Assembly: GCA_013288645.1 (NCBI GenBank)
Contig: JABDBL010000001.1
Location: forward strand, 1-64,000
Source: Candidatus Melainabacteria bacterium
GTDB taxonomy: Bacteria > Cyanobacteriota > Vampirovibrionia > Obscuribacterales > Obscuribacteraceae
Length of the DNA stretch: 64,000 bases
Direction: 5' to 3'
Part shown: positions 53,967 through 63,732 of the stretch, in pieces
Position numbering within the stretch: position 1 is the stretch's first letter
Layout of the letters: each line of letters opens with the position of its first letter
The notes under the pieces: generated by a model
What the model was told of the DNA's origin: nothing
Database searches by the model: none
Seen by the model: only the letters and a program-made list of their open reading frames with translations
Program-made: the position numbers and the translations under genes

Positions 53967-54941
53967 ATGTCTATTCGTAAACTTACTGTACTTTGTTTTG
54001 TCATTGTCTTTTTGATGGTCAATGTGCAGAAGTCGGTCTTTGCTTCAGAACAACAAAAAAGACTTGTTGTCTTACCATTTAGCTTTCACAATTCAACTGA
54101 TGATGCCGGTGATGTTGATGTTGGTTCAGAGATAGCAAAAGTGTTATCTTCAAAGATTGCAAAAATCCCTGGCTGGAGTACGTGTGACTATGGTGACGTA
54201 TTGGCTCTATTGCAACGAGACGACACTGCTGATTTTAGTGCTGCTCAAATAGGCAGGGCTCTGAATGCTGATGCCATAATAACCGGATCGGTGCAGTCGT
54301 TTGAATTTCAGTCGGGCTCAGAAAATGCAGCTGCTGCTGCCGATATTGCTCAATCAGCCGCATATACTGGTTCTTCATATATTCCTAAGGTAGGAAACTT
54401 TGCCGGACTTATAGGTGCTGTACCTTTACCGGCAGCGATAGCTGATCGTGGGCGAGCTAAGGTAGATTTTGAGGTAAAACTAATCGATGTTTGTAGTGGC
54501 AAGGAGATAACAACATTGACTGGAACTTCCGAATCGCGAAAAAGATCGAGCGATTTTTGGGGAGAAGGTGGGCCAAATTCAGATTTTCTATCTAGCACTT
54601 TTGCCAATTGTATAGCTGGTCAAGCAACGTTTTCGGCAGTTGATTCTGTTTGCAAGCAATTGGAAGCAGTCGCTCCTCAAGTGGACGCTTTGGTAGCAAA
54701 GCGGGTGCAAGGCACCATTACTGATGTGGACGATGATTTAATATGCGTTAGTGTAGGCAAAGAGAATGGTTACAAGATCGGTGACAAATTTATTGTTGAA
54801 CGGGATTCACCTTCGCAATCTGATGAAAACCTTGTTCTGGTTGGCGTGATTGCAATAACAGACATTGGCGATCAAGCAGCATTAACCAAATTAGTTGATG
54901 GCACTGTTCCAGTTCCCGGTGATACCATCCGTAATCAATAA
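53967..54941 (+). CDS. CsgG-like exported protein
   Basis: A 324-residue protein with a signal peptide (about 1-26). The segment RLVVLPFSFHNSTDDAGDVD, then SEIAKVLSSKIAKIPG, DYGDVLALLQRDDTADFSAA and ALNADAIITGSVQSFEF match CsgG/FlgO-type outer-membrane assembly proteins. It has no lipobox cysteine, unlike CsgG, so membrane insertion as a nonameric pore is uncertain. The C-terminal 80 residues (GTITDVDDDLICVSVGKENG) look like a FlgT-C-type beta domain. It converges on gdhA. Confidence 0.75.
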   Translation: MSIRKLTVLCFVIVFLMVNVQKSVFASEQQKRLVVLPFSFHNSTDDAGDVDVGSEIAKVLSSKIAKIPGWSTCDYGDVLALLQRDDTADFSAAQIGRALNADAIITGSVQSFEFQSGSENAAAAADIAQSAAYTGSSYIPKVGNFAGLIGAVPLPAAIADRGRAKVDFEVKLIDVCSGKEITTLTGTSESRKRSSDFWGEGGPNSDFLSSTFANCIAGQATFSAVDSVCKQLEAVAPQVDALVAKRVQGTITDVDDDLICVSVGKENGYKIGDKFIVERDSPSQSDENLVLVGVIAITDIGDQAALTKLVDGTVPVPGDTIRNQ

Positions 54942-55048
54942 GTTAAAAGGTGTAGACACGAAGTACGATCGCTACGGTATGTACTACATTATGCACTGCC
55001 AGACACTAAATAAGTTCTGGCCTTTGCTGAGAGAGCAGCTTGAGTAGG

Positions 55049-56410
55049 TTAGACGAGACCCTGGTCGATTATTGCGTTGGCAACTTTGACGAATCCGCCG
55101 ATATTGGCGCCCAAGACATAATTACCTGGTTCGCCATATTCATTGGCTGTGTCGATGCAGGTCTTGTGAATACTTTTCATGATGTCGTGGAGTCGATGAT
55201 CCACTTCTTCACGCGTCCATGAGAGGCGCAGGCTGTTCTGCGACATCTCCAGACCAGAAGTAGCAACACCGCCAGCGTTGGCAGCCTTACCAGGACCGTA
55301 GAGAATTTTATTTTTGAGGAAGACGTTAACTGCTTCAATTGTTGCAGGCATGTTGGCGCCCTCAGCAACGCAGATGCAGTCATTCTTCACCAATGTTTGG
55401 GCGTCTTCTGTAACGATTTCATTCTGGGTTGCGCAGGGCAATGCTACCTGACATGGAATATTCCATGGGCGCTTACCTTCAAGGAAATCGCATTTATACT
55501 TTTGCGCGTACTCTCTTATGCGTCCGCGCTTTACGTTTTTGAGCTCCATTACAAATGCTAGTTTCTCCGCATCAATGCCTTTGGGGTCATATATGGTGCC
55601 ATCCGAGTCGGAAAGGGTGATACATTTGCCGCCAAGCTGGTTGACCTTTTCAACAGCATATTGGGCGACGTTACCTGAGCCAGATACCGTTACTGTTTTG
55701 CCTTTAAAAGATTCGCTGCGAGTGGCGAGCATTTCCTGAGCAAAGTAAACTGTGCCGTATCCGGTTGCTTCAGGACGAATGAGAGAGCCGCCCCAGCCAA
55801 GGCCCTTGCCTGTGAATACGCCTTCGAAAGTGCCGCTCAATTTTTTATACTGTCCGAAGAGATAGCCAATTTCACGTGCACCCACTCCAATGTCACCGGC
55901 TGGTACATCTATATTGGCACCGATGTATTTGTAAAGCTCATTCATGAGGCTCTGGCAAAAGCGCATGACTTCGGAGTCTGACTTGCCCTTAGGATCGAAG
56001 TCGCTGCCGCCCTTTCCGCCGCCCATCGGAAGTGTGGTCAGGCTATTTTTGAAAATTTGCTCGAAGCCAAGGAACTTGAGTATGCCGAGATTAACTGTTG
56101 GATGGAAGCGAAGGCCTCCCTTATAGGGACCGATAGCGTTTGAGAATTCAACGCGGAAGGCCCGATTGACATGGATCTTATTTTGGTCATCCTGCCAAGG
56201 AACGCGGAACATGATCACGCGGTCTGGCTCGACTACACGCTCCAGTATCATTGCGTCAATATATTTGGGATTACGCTCAAAACACGGTATTAAAGAATCG
56301 ACAATTTCCTTGACTGCCTGGTGAAACTCCGGCTCGGCGGGATTCTTGACCAGCAAATCTTTCATGAACTTTTCAACATACTGAGTGGGCTTTGATAGAG
56401 CAACGTTCAT
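55049..56410 (-). CDS. gdhA: NADP-dependent glutamate dehydrogenase
   Basis: A 453-residue hexameric-type GDH that makes glutamate from 2-oxoglutarate and ammonium. It has FRVEFSNAIGPYKGGLRFHP, the catalytic lysine in LPMGGGKGGSDFDPKGKSD, the substrate loop around QSLMNELYKYIGANIDVPAG and a Rossmann motif TVSGSGNVAQYAVEK. Length and motifs match the small-subunit NADP enzymes (E. coli GdhA type). It is monocistronic, divergent from the AbrB/PIN pair with a 169-base gap. Confidence 0.95.
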   Translation of the reverse strand: MNVALSKPTQYVEKFMKDLLVKNPAEPEFHQAVKEIVDSLIPCFERNPKYIDAMILERVVEPDRVIMFRVPWQDDQNKIHVNRAFRVEFSNAIGPYKGGLRFHPTVNLGILKFLGFEQIFKNSLTTLPMGGGKGGSDFDPKGKSDSEVMRFCQSLMNELYKYIGANIDVPAGDIGVGAREIGYLFGQYKKLSGTFEGVFTGKGLGWGGSLIRPEATGYGTVYFAQEMLATRSESFKGKTVTVSGSGNVAQYAVEKVNQLGGKCITLSDSDGTIYDPKGIDAEKLAFVMELKNVKRGRIREYAQKYKCDFLEGKRPWNIPCQVALPCATQNEIVTEDAQTLVKNDCICVAEGANMPATIEAVNVFLKNKILYGPGKAANAGGVATSGLEMSQNSLRLSWTREEVDHRLHDIMKSIHKTCIDTANEYGEPGNYVLGANIGGFVKVANAIIDQGLV

Positions 56411-56579
56411 CTCGTCTCCTTCAATGTTTGACTATCTTATAAGCTTACTAACTTTTGTCTGAGCAAAATCAAGATATAATATTATGGTGGGAATAAGCTT
56501 CCTTTAGGAATTAGAATGGCAAAGTATCAATATTAAATCAAGCGTCTCATTAATATATTGCAAATAGATTGAGGTAAAT

Positions 56580-56897
56580 ATGTCATCTTCTAAAGCCAAG
56601 CCTATTATTCCTGATAAGCACGGACAAGTTACATTGTCTAATAAAGCCCGTCAACATCTAGGATTAAATAAAGGAACTGAGCTTGCAGAAATTGTAGTGG
56701 GCAATTGTGTTATCTTGATTTCAATAAATGGTCGGCTTACTAATCTAATGAAAGGTGCCCAAAAAGAACTTTCTGAAGCTGGCGTTACAGTGGAAGAGTT
56801 GAAAGCTGAAGCTGAAAAACAAAAAAATAAGCGTTTTGCTAAGCAATATCCCAACCTTGCCAAATGGCGAACAAGGAATGTTTGCGTCTGTTTTTAG
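56580..56897 (+). CDS. AbrB/SpoVT-like antitoxin
   Basis: A 105-residue protein. IIPDKHGQVTLSNKARQHLG, followed by LNKGTELAEIVVGN, is a swapped-hairpin AbrB/MazE DNA-binding domain (about 8-50). The C-terminal helices (KELSEAGVTVEELKAEAEKQ) should cover the toxin. The next gene, a PIN toxin, starts 34 bases before its stop, as expected for a pair. The final residues NVCVCF are unusual and are read from toxin-coding DNA. AGGT precedes the ATG. It may now lack a functional partner, because the toxin gene is frameshifted. Confidence 0.78.
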   Translation: MSSSKAKPIIPDKHGQVTLSNKARQHLGLNKGTELAEIVVGNCVILISINGRLTNLMKGAQKELSEAGVTVEELKAEAEKQKNKRFAKQYPNLAKWRTRNVCVCF

Positions 56898-57341
56898 ATT
56901 CAAATGTACTTATAGAGGCTGTATTTCTGCCTGATTCGGCTGCATCGGCCATAATCCAGCTAGCTGCTGGTGGCACTTTTGATATTATTACTTGCCGACC
57001 AGTTATTATTGACGTAGAAAATGCCATTCTCAAAAAACTCAAAAGTGTTCCTGCACGGCTCAATAAAATTGTCGATCGTTGGCAGGCAATACTTGGAAGA
57101 AGCCAGATTGGTTGTTTTGCCTGCTCCGGAAGATAATATTATTCAAAAAACTTATAAGCTTTACATAGCCACAATGCGCCATAAGGCTGATATACAAATT
57201 TTGGCGGCTGCGTTATTAGCCAAACCCGATTTTATATTGTCAGGTAATCGTGAACATTTTAATGATCTTGTTGCAGACAAATGCGGAATTTCTATTCGCT
57301 CTTGTCCAGAATTTATTGAGGATTTAATTGCTGGTCGATGA
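56864..57341 (+). pseudogene. PIN-domain toxin gene with a one-base frameshift
   Basis: The first part reads LRLFLDSNVLIEAVFLPDSA with the first acidic residue and DVENAILKKLKSV with the next. After VDRWQAIL the frame is lost. From about 57096, one frame over, it continues EEARLVVLPAPEDNIIQ, then HKADIQILAAALLAKPDFIL and the end at 57341. Removing one G of the pair at 57095-57096 joins the parts into about 158 residues, a normal PIN length. All else is intact, so the break is recent, selected (toxin inactivation) or a sequencing error. Confidence 0.85.
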
Positions 57342-57411
57342 TATGTGCAACTTTCATAGTAAAATCACAAATATGCTTGCTACAAAGCGCTTACACTATT
57401 TTTGAAAAATC

Positions 57412-57485
57412 TCGGGACGACAGGATTTGAACCTGCGACCTATTGCTCCCAAAGCAACCGCGCTACCAAGCTGCGCTACGTCCCG
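57412..57485 (-). tRNA. tRNA-Pro (anticodon TGG)
   Basis: On the minus strand the acceptor stem CGGGACG pairs with CGTCCCG, followed by discriminator A. The D-arm region is TAGCGCAGCTTGGTAGCGC, the anticodon loop is CTTTGGGAG with TGG, and the T-arm is GCAGGTTCAAATCCTGT. All four stems fold. CCA is not encoded. It reads CCA/CCG codons, which suits the proline-rich giant proteins nearby, although one tRNA says nothing about supply. Confidence 0.95.
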
Positions 57486-57596
57486 GCTTGCCGGACAGTA
57501 ATCAATTTGACTTTAAATAAGCCTATATCGATTACTAAATGCTTATTTATTCTCGCATAATTGATTCTATAAAGCAAAATTGCGTAAACGGTGCAT

Positions 57597-59456
57597 TTAA
57601 GGCACAAATGGCGGTGGTGATTCCCGAACGGGGCGAGGAGAACCATCAATGGCCTCTCTCTTTATATAACCGATTTTGCCATCGCTGAGCATTACTTTAT
57701 AGCGATTATTTTGCAGATCGCCAAGAAGGATTAGATGATCTCCTCTACTAATGCTTGTAATTGAATGTTGCTCATCATCCTTGACAGTGCAATTTTGTTT
57801 TATAAGGGTACTTCTATAAGCATTATTCTTTTGGTTGGCTACTAAACCAGCATAAATGAAACCTTCTTTGTCGTCTACTTTGACACGATACCAGCCGTTT
57901 TCTTTGCCAATAATGGAGATAGGTTTATTTGGTTTGACTTCATAAATGGACTGATAATCTATACCGGGACCACTGCGTAATTTGATGTTAGCTTTTAGAT
58001 CTCGAGCGAAACTAGCATCAAAACCCTGCTCCAGTGGCTTCTGTGTCGAATCTAAGCTCTTATTGTTGTTAGGCAAGGTTGTTTGCTGTGGTTTTCCCTC
58101 TATTTGCGGTATCGAAGGCTTAGCCACTTCCTTAAGATTAGGCTTCGCTGTTATATCTTTGAAGTCGGGCTTTATTGTTTCTTTCAGATCAGGACTTGCT
58201 GCTTTTTTCTGATCGGGCTTTGTTTCAGTAATTGTTGCTGCAGGGATATTTGCAGAGGCTAGAGGTGTGAGTTTTGAAATAGACAGGCTGTTAATGTACC
58301 AACCATTGGTGTTCAATCCCTTTTTCGCAGTGGACAGTGGTCTTAACTCAACGATCGCTTTTGTAAAATCGTTTTTTAAGACGTATGTATTGTTAGAATT
58401 TCCAGATTTCTTAAGGGGCTTATAAGCACTGATAGTAAATCCCTGCTCACTTTTAACAATTGGTGTTTGCTCGATAGTATGCCTAGCACCGGCACTGAAA
58501 TATCTGCAAAAACGTCCAAGCTTATTGTGATTTTTTAAAGAGCTTGCAGCGGCATACAGAGTATATAGTCTGCTTGTACCGGGCTGACTGTGTAAGGAGT
58601 AAGAATTGTTTTGCCAAATTAATTGTTCGTACAGTGATTCATTTTCGACAGGTAATGTTGATTTCAATTGCTCAGCTGAAAATACATTTAATGCCTGACC
58701 GCGACTAAATAGAGAAATAGAAAGTTCAATGTCTTTTTGATTGGGAGAAAACTTGGCTGTCCCTTCTCCGTATAAATTTGGCACTGCAGTATCGGTTAAG
58801 TCGATGACATTGTCTGATTGCAAGGTGGAACTTAAAAGTAATACTTTTACTCTGGGTTGATGTCCATGTATGCTCGTATGACCTGACAAAACTAGCAGTT
58901 GACCTTCCTTTTCCTTTTTACCGCTTTCAGACTTGTCATTTTGGGGCAGGAAAGAATTGCTGTCATAGACATCTAGCCCGACAATTGGTAAAACTTCGGT
59001 TTGTCCATTACTAAGTAAAACCAGATAATTTGAGGCAGTTAACGCGGTATCGATTTCTACCAATTTTAGATTAGGTAAGATTTCAAAAATGTGGTTTTCG
59101 TATAAAGATTTTGGCAAGGCAGTCGACAATTTACTGGCTAATTCGTTGTTATTTAAAGAGCCATATTTTTGCAAGAATTGGTACATAGCTTTATCGAAAT
59201 GCTTGATATTACCCATCATCTGCTCAGCCGAATTTGATTTTCCAGTTAAAGTACTAGCCGTGCTGGTCAAAGTTTTTTCAGGGTTATTGATAGTTGAGGA
59301 AAGTGCTGCCACCCAAAAGACAAAAATCACGCCCACCAGAATGCCGATAAACACTTTGAAACCTAAAGGTAATGGTTTGCGGCGCAGTAAGGCACCACAA
59401 GCAGCGCATTTTTTTGCTGCTACAGAATTTCTTTGATTACAATCGGGACAACGCAT
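57597..59456 (-). CDS. Zinc-ribbon membrane protein with C-terminal SH3b domains
   Basis: A 619-residue protein. The N-terminus MRCPDCNQRNSVAAKKCAAC is a four-cysteine zinc ribbon, followed by a membrane span (about 32-52). A long extracytoplasmic part has low-similarity beta regions, then a Lys/Pro-rich linker with PDLKETIKPDFKDITAKPNL repeats (about 410-460). Two bacterial SH3 domains end the protein: LRSGPGIDYQSIYEVKPNKP with GWYRVKVDDKEGFIYAGLV, and a second at about 550-610. Such SH3b domains bind peptidoglycan or peptides. It may monitor the cell wall; the true partner is unknown. Confidence 0.75.
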   Translation of the reverse strand: MRCPDCNQRNSVAAKKCAACGALLRRKPLPLGFKVFIGILVGVIFVFWVAALSSTINNPEKTLTSTASTLTGKSNSAEQMMGNIKHFDKAMYQFLQKYGSLNNNELASKLSTALPKSLYENHIFEILPNLKLVEIDTALTASNYLVLLSNGQTEVLPIVGLDVYDSNSFLPQNDKSESGKKEKEGQLLVLSGHTSIHGHQPRVKVLLLSSTLQSDNVIDLTDTAVPNLYGEGTAKFSPNQKDIELSISLFSRGQALNVFSAEQLKSTLPVENESLYEQLIWQNNSYSLHSQPGTSRLYTLYAAASSLKNHNKLGRFCRYFSAGARHTIEQTPIVKSEQGFTISAYKPLKKSGNSNNTYVLKNDFTKAIVELRPLSTAKKGLNTNGWYINSLSISKLTPLASANIPAATITETKPDQKKAASPDLKETIKPDFKDITAKPNLKEVAKPSIPQIEGKPQQTTLPNNNKSLDSTQKPLEQGFDASFARDLKANIKLRSGPGIDYQSIYEVKPNKPISIIGKENGWYRVKVDDKEGFIYAGLVANQKNNAYRSTLIKQNCTVKDDEQHSITSISRGDHLILLGDLQNNRYKVMLSDGKIGYIKREAIDGSPRPVRESPPPFVP

Positions 59457-59610
59457 ACTGGAATATATATAGTCTTATAAAGACTGAATGAAATTACCAT
59501 AAATTACGGGCTAGGAGCAGATGCAACTTTAGAATTTAACAAGTTGCCTTAAGCAAAGTTTATTTTTATCAAGAATAATGAATACAGTGGAATTGTGAAT
59601 ATATTCTTGA

Positions 59611-60084
59611 CTACTTAAGGTTTACTTGCTCTTCATTGCGAATACGGCTTTGCAAAGCGGCGACAAGTTTTTCGTTTTGAGTAGGCGTTAGAAGTCCTCG
59701 AATTTTAATAACTAGCTTAATCCTTTGTAGTGCCATATCGGACTGAAGTTTGTTTATTTCTTCTTGTTTGGCAAGCATACCTGACGCATTAAGAGTTTTT
59801 TGATAAGCCATATCTCTTAATGCTTGAAGCATTTGAGCAAGCGACTCCATTTTAACCGAATTTTCTTGGTCATAGTCTTGGGCAAGTTTTCGAATAGCTG
59901 ATTCTTGCTCAGCATTTATTCCCGCCTGTTTATATATTGCTACAGGATCGCCAGTTTCACCAGTACTTTGGCTCAATACTGCTGGTGGTATCAAACTCAA
60001 GGCGCATAAGGAGAATGTAAGAGCAATGCATTTGCTCAGAGTTCTGATTTTTGGATTGATTAAGTTTTTTGCTAATAACATCAT
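59611..60084 (-). CDS. Exported helical protein (Spy/CpxP-like)
   Basis: A 157-residue exported protein with a signal (about 15-40). The mature part is all-helical and contains QESAIRKLAQDYDQENSVKM and LLTPTQNEKLVAALQSR, reminiscent of the LTxxQ motif of Spy/CpxP periplasmic chaperones and metal sensors, although only one LTPTQ is clear. It should be periplasmic. It lies between the SH3b gene and another exported-protein gene, all on the minus strand. Confidence 0.65.
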   Translation of the reverse strand: MMLLAKNLINPKIRTLSKCIALTFSLCALSLIPPAVLSQSTGETGDPVAIYKQAGINAEQESAIRKLAQDYDQENSVKMESLAQMLQALRDMAYQKTLNASGMLAKQEEINKLQSDMALQRIKLVIKIRGLLTPTQNEKLVAALQSRIRNEEQVNLK

Positions 60085-60190
60085 CTAACAATTATCCTCG
60101 CTTAATTCGGTCGATTAGGCAATTAATAGATAGACATTATCGCACGTGTGTCGATATATAGGTTAAATAATAGAGAATATTTCTGTTTGG

Positions 60191-61486
60191 CTATTGCGCG
60201 AAATTCCAGGGCTTTAAAGATTGTGTAGTGTAGGCTGGGTACGTTGCTACTCTAACTTGACTGTCTAGCAGCATCCTAACTCTAATAGCAGCATCCCTTT
60301 GATTAGCGGCATCACGAGTTTTTTGTTTGCGGGCAGAAGATTTTCTGTGTGCACCTGTCACTGCAGGTAGTGCAGACACGTAATGGAAATTTGCTTTCTT
60401 GTCCGAACTAGCATAGGGCTTGGTTAAATGGGATTGAAAACCAGCATATGGTAGATTACTCGAGCGATTGCCCGACACGCTATTCAAAGGATAGGGGCTA
60501 TGCCAAGAGCCAAATGCAACGTTTGATCCGTTCGTAGAGCTAGAACTGCTCCTGCTACCAGCCAGGCTTTTTATGAGCTGTTTGAGTGACGCTTCAGGTA
60601 GAAGATTTAAAGGAAATGGAGGCGGTCCAGCAGCGCCAAAATCAGAAGAACTCACCTGTATTTGTTTTCTTAGCGCGTTGGTTGACAGACTAAAAGCCGA
60701 TGGGCCACATTCTTCGGATGTCCAATTCATTGGCACAACAGGCATGGCTTGACTATTTGTCGCATTAATAGGCATACTGTTTAATGCTTCTATGTTAATA
60801 GACGATCCATTAACTGACGAAATCGTCTGCTCTCCGGTTGCAGAATTTGTCGCAAAGGAATTAGATTGAGTCATTTGTTGCTTTCCTGTAGAAAGCAAAT
60901 GTTGTTCTGCCTGTTTCATTAAAGAAAAGCTATTTTGAGCTGATTTAGTTGGCGATTGCAGGAAGTAATTGCGGCTGACATTCTTGAGTCGAGTAAGATT
61001 GTCGTGCTTAGGCTCGGCTGCCCGCTGTCTATAGCTATTGGAAGGATAAGGCTGTATAGAAGGTGAAGCTTGATTGTCTTCTCCGACAACAAAAGTAGAT
61101 ACTTGTCCACTTAAGCGAGCATCATTTTCTTGGGCTAATTTTGCTTTTTGTTCGATTAGTGCTAATTCGAGTTCATGCCTACTTGGCAATTTGCGATTGG
61201 CCATAAAAGGACGCAATTTGATTGTGTGGGTGGGGTCATCAGAGCAGCTGACAATGATTGAGTTTGTCTGCTTTGAGTTCTCTGGTTGAGCTGACAATGC
61301 TTTTAAAGTTGTTAAAGATTGGTCACTAGTCCCTTTTAGTGGTTTTTCTAGATTATTAGTTAACCATTTAGTTTTATCGCTGCAAGTTCCGGCTTGAGCA
61401 GCCATTTGGTTTGTTAACACCAAAAATAATGATAGGCCCACGCCAGCTTTTTGTTTAATCAATTGAACCCGCTTTTCCATGATCAT
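60191..61486 (-). CDS. Exported low-complexity protein of unknown function
   Basis: A 431-residue protein with an N-terminal hydrophobic segment (about 13-32, GVGLSLFLVLTNQMAAQAG) that is probably a signal. The rest is rich in Ser, Asn, Gln and Ala, with few hydrophobic cores and no recognised domain; the region 215-330 has SSSSSTNGSN-like tracts. It is probably largely disordered and exposed. Two nearby start codons (61486 and 61480) are possible. It is downstream of the OmpR-type regulator on the same strand, with a 164-base gap. Confidence 0.55.
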   Translation of the reverse strand: MIMEKRVQLIKQKAGVGLSLFLVLTNQMAAQAGTCSDKTKWLTNNLEKPLKGTSDQSLTTLKALSAQPENSKQTNSIIVSCSDDPTHTIKLRPFMANRKLPSRHELELALIEQKAKLAQENDARLSGQVSTFVVGEDNQASPSIQPYPSNSYRQRAAEPKHDNLTRLKNVSRNYFLQSPTKSAQNSFSLMKQAEQHLLSTGKQQMTQSNSFATNSATGEQTISSVNGSSINIEALNSMPINATNSQAMPVVPMNWTSEECGPSAFSLSTNALRKQIQVSSSDFGAAGPPPFPLNLLPEASLKQLIKSLAGSRSSSSSTNGSNVAFGSWHSPYPLNSVSGNRSSNLPYAGFQSHLTKPYASSDKKANFHYVSALPAVTGAHRKSSARKQKTRDAANQRDAAIRVRMLLDSQVRVATYPAYTTQSLKPWNFAQ

Positions 61487-61650
61487 AAGGTTGCCGCCAT
61501 CGCCATTGCCGTTTTTGAATCTGAACCGTTCATATGGTTTTCAAGTTTTCTATAGCATAAAATTTCCGCGACCAATATGTCACTGGGAAAAGTACGCAAA
61601 TTGCTTTAATCTCAGCAAAAGGTGGTGGTTTCAGTGGGACAACTACGGTT

Positions 61651-62343
61651 TTATTCCCAAACTAATCTATAGCCGACACCGCGTACTGTCAGGATGCGCT
61701 TGGGTTGGCTGGGATTTTCTTCCAATTTTTCGCGTAGGTATCTGATATGTACGTCTACGGTTCTGCTTTCGCCTAAAAAGTCTGAGCCCCAAACTTGAGC
61801 AAAAAGCTGATCGCGGGTAAAGACTCGATTTGGTTGCCTGGCTAAAGCTGCCAGAAGCTCAAACTCTTTAAAAGTGAGGTCTATAGGTTGGTTATTAATT
61901 AAAACAGTGCGGCTATCCATATCAATTGACAGATTGCTAAGCTTAATGCTACGCCCACTAGGGGTATTAATTGTGCTGGTTGGGCTTTCTCTCAAATGAG
62001 CTTTTACGCGGGCCACTAATTCTCTCAGGCGTACCGGTTTGGCTATATAATCGTTTGCCCCTAATTCAAGTCCTACTACAGTGTCAATTTCAGAAGTACG
62101 GGCAGTTAACATGAGAATAGGCGTTCGCCGGTCGTGTGAGCGTACCCGTCTGCATACTTCTAGACCATCTAAACCCGGCATCATTAGGTCTAAAATAATA
62201 AGATCGGGCTTTTCTTTTTCTGCTAATTCGATAGCTTTAAGTCCGTCGTGGGCTAATAAAGTCGAAAAACCTTCTTGGGTCAGCACATACTGAATAGAAG
62301 TAGCAATGTCAGTTTCATCGTCAACAATGAGGAGCTTTTTCAT
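61651..62343 (-). CDS. OmpR/PhoB-family response regulator
   Basis: A 230-residue two-component regulator. The receiver domain (about 1-120) has LLIVDDETDIA, the phosphoacceptor Asp in LIILDLMMPGLDGLEV, the TARTSEID threonine and the AKPVRLRELVARVKAHL lysine. The DNA-binding winged helix (about 130-228) has LTFKEFELLAALARQPNRVF and SRTVDVHIRYLREKLEENPS, ending VRGVGYRLV. No histidine kinase gene is in the window; the kinase may lie further left or be distant. It is transcribed divergently from the SpoIID gene. Confidence 0.93.
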   Translation of the reverse strand: MKKLLIVDDETDIATSIQYVLTQEGFSTLLAHDGLKAIELAEKEKPDLIILDLMMPGLDGLEVCRRVRSHDRRTPILMLTARTSEIDTVVGLELGANDYIAKPVRLRELVARVKAHLRESPTSTINTPSGRSIKLSNLSIDMDSRTVLINNQPIDLTFKEFELLAALARQPNRVFTRDQLFAQVWGSDFLGESRTVDVHIRYLREKLEENPSQPKRILTVRGVGYRLVWE

Positions 62344-62469
62344 TTAGGTACTGCCGAAAACATAGATTATCTACCCTTGCTGTCTTTCATAGTAGCATCA
62401 AGAGACAAAATAGGATCAAGAAGGATTTATGTAATAAGATTGGAATTGAAAGGGAACAAGGTCTTGAAT

Positions 62470-63732
62470 ATGTCTAGATTATTAGTTTTGTGGCAGGCGC
62501 TTGGGACTTTATTGGCCACATTAGCAATAATATTGATTATCGACAGTGCAGCTAAGTCAGCAAATTCAGCCGCTGCCGCAAATTCAGCCATTGTTCCTAA
62601 TATACATTTTGCGCCCTATCCGCCTATGGTATACCCAATGCGTGTAGGCATTTCTACTCGTAGTGGCTCAAATTATGTTTATTTATGGGAAACAGGAGCC
62701 CTTTTTGTTGATGAAAAGCCTGTTTTTGCTTTGACTGCCCGCCATGTTTATAGTTTGGCCCATGGGCGTATTAGCGACATGGCAACTGGAGAAAGCTATC
62801 CTTTACCCAGTAATCGTCGTGCTTATATAGCTAGCGAAAGGTATCGTGTTTGGGCTAATAACCGGTGGTATGGTGGTGTACTGGAAATTCTTTCCTTAGC
62901 TGGACATATCACTTTAATCAATCTATTGGATTTGGAAGATTATTTAACTGGCGTAGTGCCAGCGGAGATGCCGGCTAGTTGGCATATAGAGGCTCTTAAG
63001 GCGCAAGCTGTGGCAGCAAGGAGCTATGCCTTTGCTCATACTGGAGCTGGCTCAAAATGGTATCGAACAGAAGGGTATGATGTTGTGCCTGATACACGCG
63101 ACCAAGTGTATAAAGGACAAGCTGTGGCGGCAAACTCTACCAACATGGCTGTCTGGCTTACCCGTGGCATTATTTTGAAAGATGCTGGTCGAGTAAAGCC
63201 AGGCTTTTACAGAGCTTGGGTGGGTGATGCGTTTGAAAATTTGAATATTAGGTCTGCACGAGTTACGAAAACATTGTTAGAAAAAATTACAGGTGTACCT
63301 GGCATAATTGGTGTGACTGTCAAACAATGGGACCAAACTGGCAATGCTCGCAGTATTCAGGTAATAGGAACTAAGAAAAATCGTGAAGTATACGGAATAG
63401 CTTTGGCAAAGATGTTGCATTTCAGTACAGCCGGTATTTTGGATATTAAGGAAGATGGTAGTGATTGGGTTTTTACTTATCGTGGACCAGGCAATGGCAG
63501 TCGTGGATTGAGCCAACATGGTGCTAATATGCTTGCTGCAAACGGTTGGCGATTTGAGCAAATACTACAACAGTATTATCAAGATGCTGATGGACAGCTA
63601 AGACTAGATTATATGGATCGATATAAAAGACCCGCTCCTCGTTATGTGCCTGCAGAGGTTAAGGGTGATACGCCTGTTGATGCGAAAGAAAATCTCAGCC
63701 AGCAGGAACAGGCTGATTTAGGCAGTAACTAA
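62470..63732 (+). CDS. SpoIID/LytB-domain protein
   Basis: A 420-residue envelope protein. From ATG 62470 it begins MSRLLVLWQALGTLLATLA, a signal or anchor, with AAGG upstream; an open frame reaches back to 62275 but overlaps the response-regulator gene. The SpoIID core (about 150-385) has DLEDYLTGVVPAEMPASWHI, LKAQAVAARSYAFAH and GPGNGSRGLSQHGANMLA, matching lytic transglycosylase-like enzymes that cleave denuded glycan strands. In non-sporulating lineages this family is linked to cell-wall remodelling. It is the last complete gene of the window. Confidence 0.85.
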   Translation: MSRLLVLWQALGTLLATLAIILIIDSAAKSANSAAAANSAIVPNIHFAPYPPMVYPMRVGISTRSGSNYVYLWETGALFVDEKPVFALTARHVYSLAHGRISDMATGESYPLPSNRRAYIASERYRVWANNRWYGGVLEILSLAGHITLINLLDLEDYLTGVVPAEMPASWHIEALKAQAVAARSYAFAHTGAGSKWYRTEGYDVVPDTRDQVYKGQAVAANSTNMAVWLTRGIILKDAGRVKPGFYRAWVGDAFENLNIRSARVTKTLLEKITGVPGIIGVTVKQWDQTGNARSIQVIGTKKNREVYGIALAKMLHFSTAGILDIKEDGSDWVFTYRGPGNGSRGLSQHGANMLAANGWRFEQILQQYYQDADGQLRLDYMDRYKRPAPRYVPAEVKGDTPVDAKENLSQQEQADLGSN

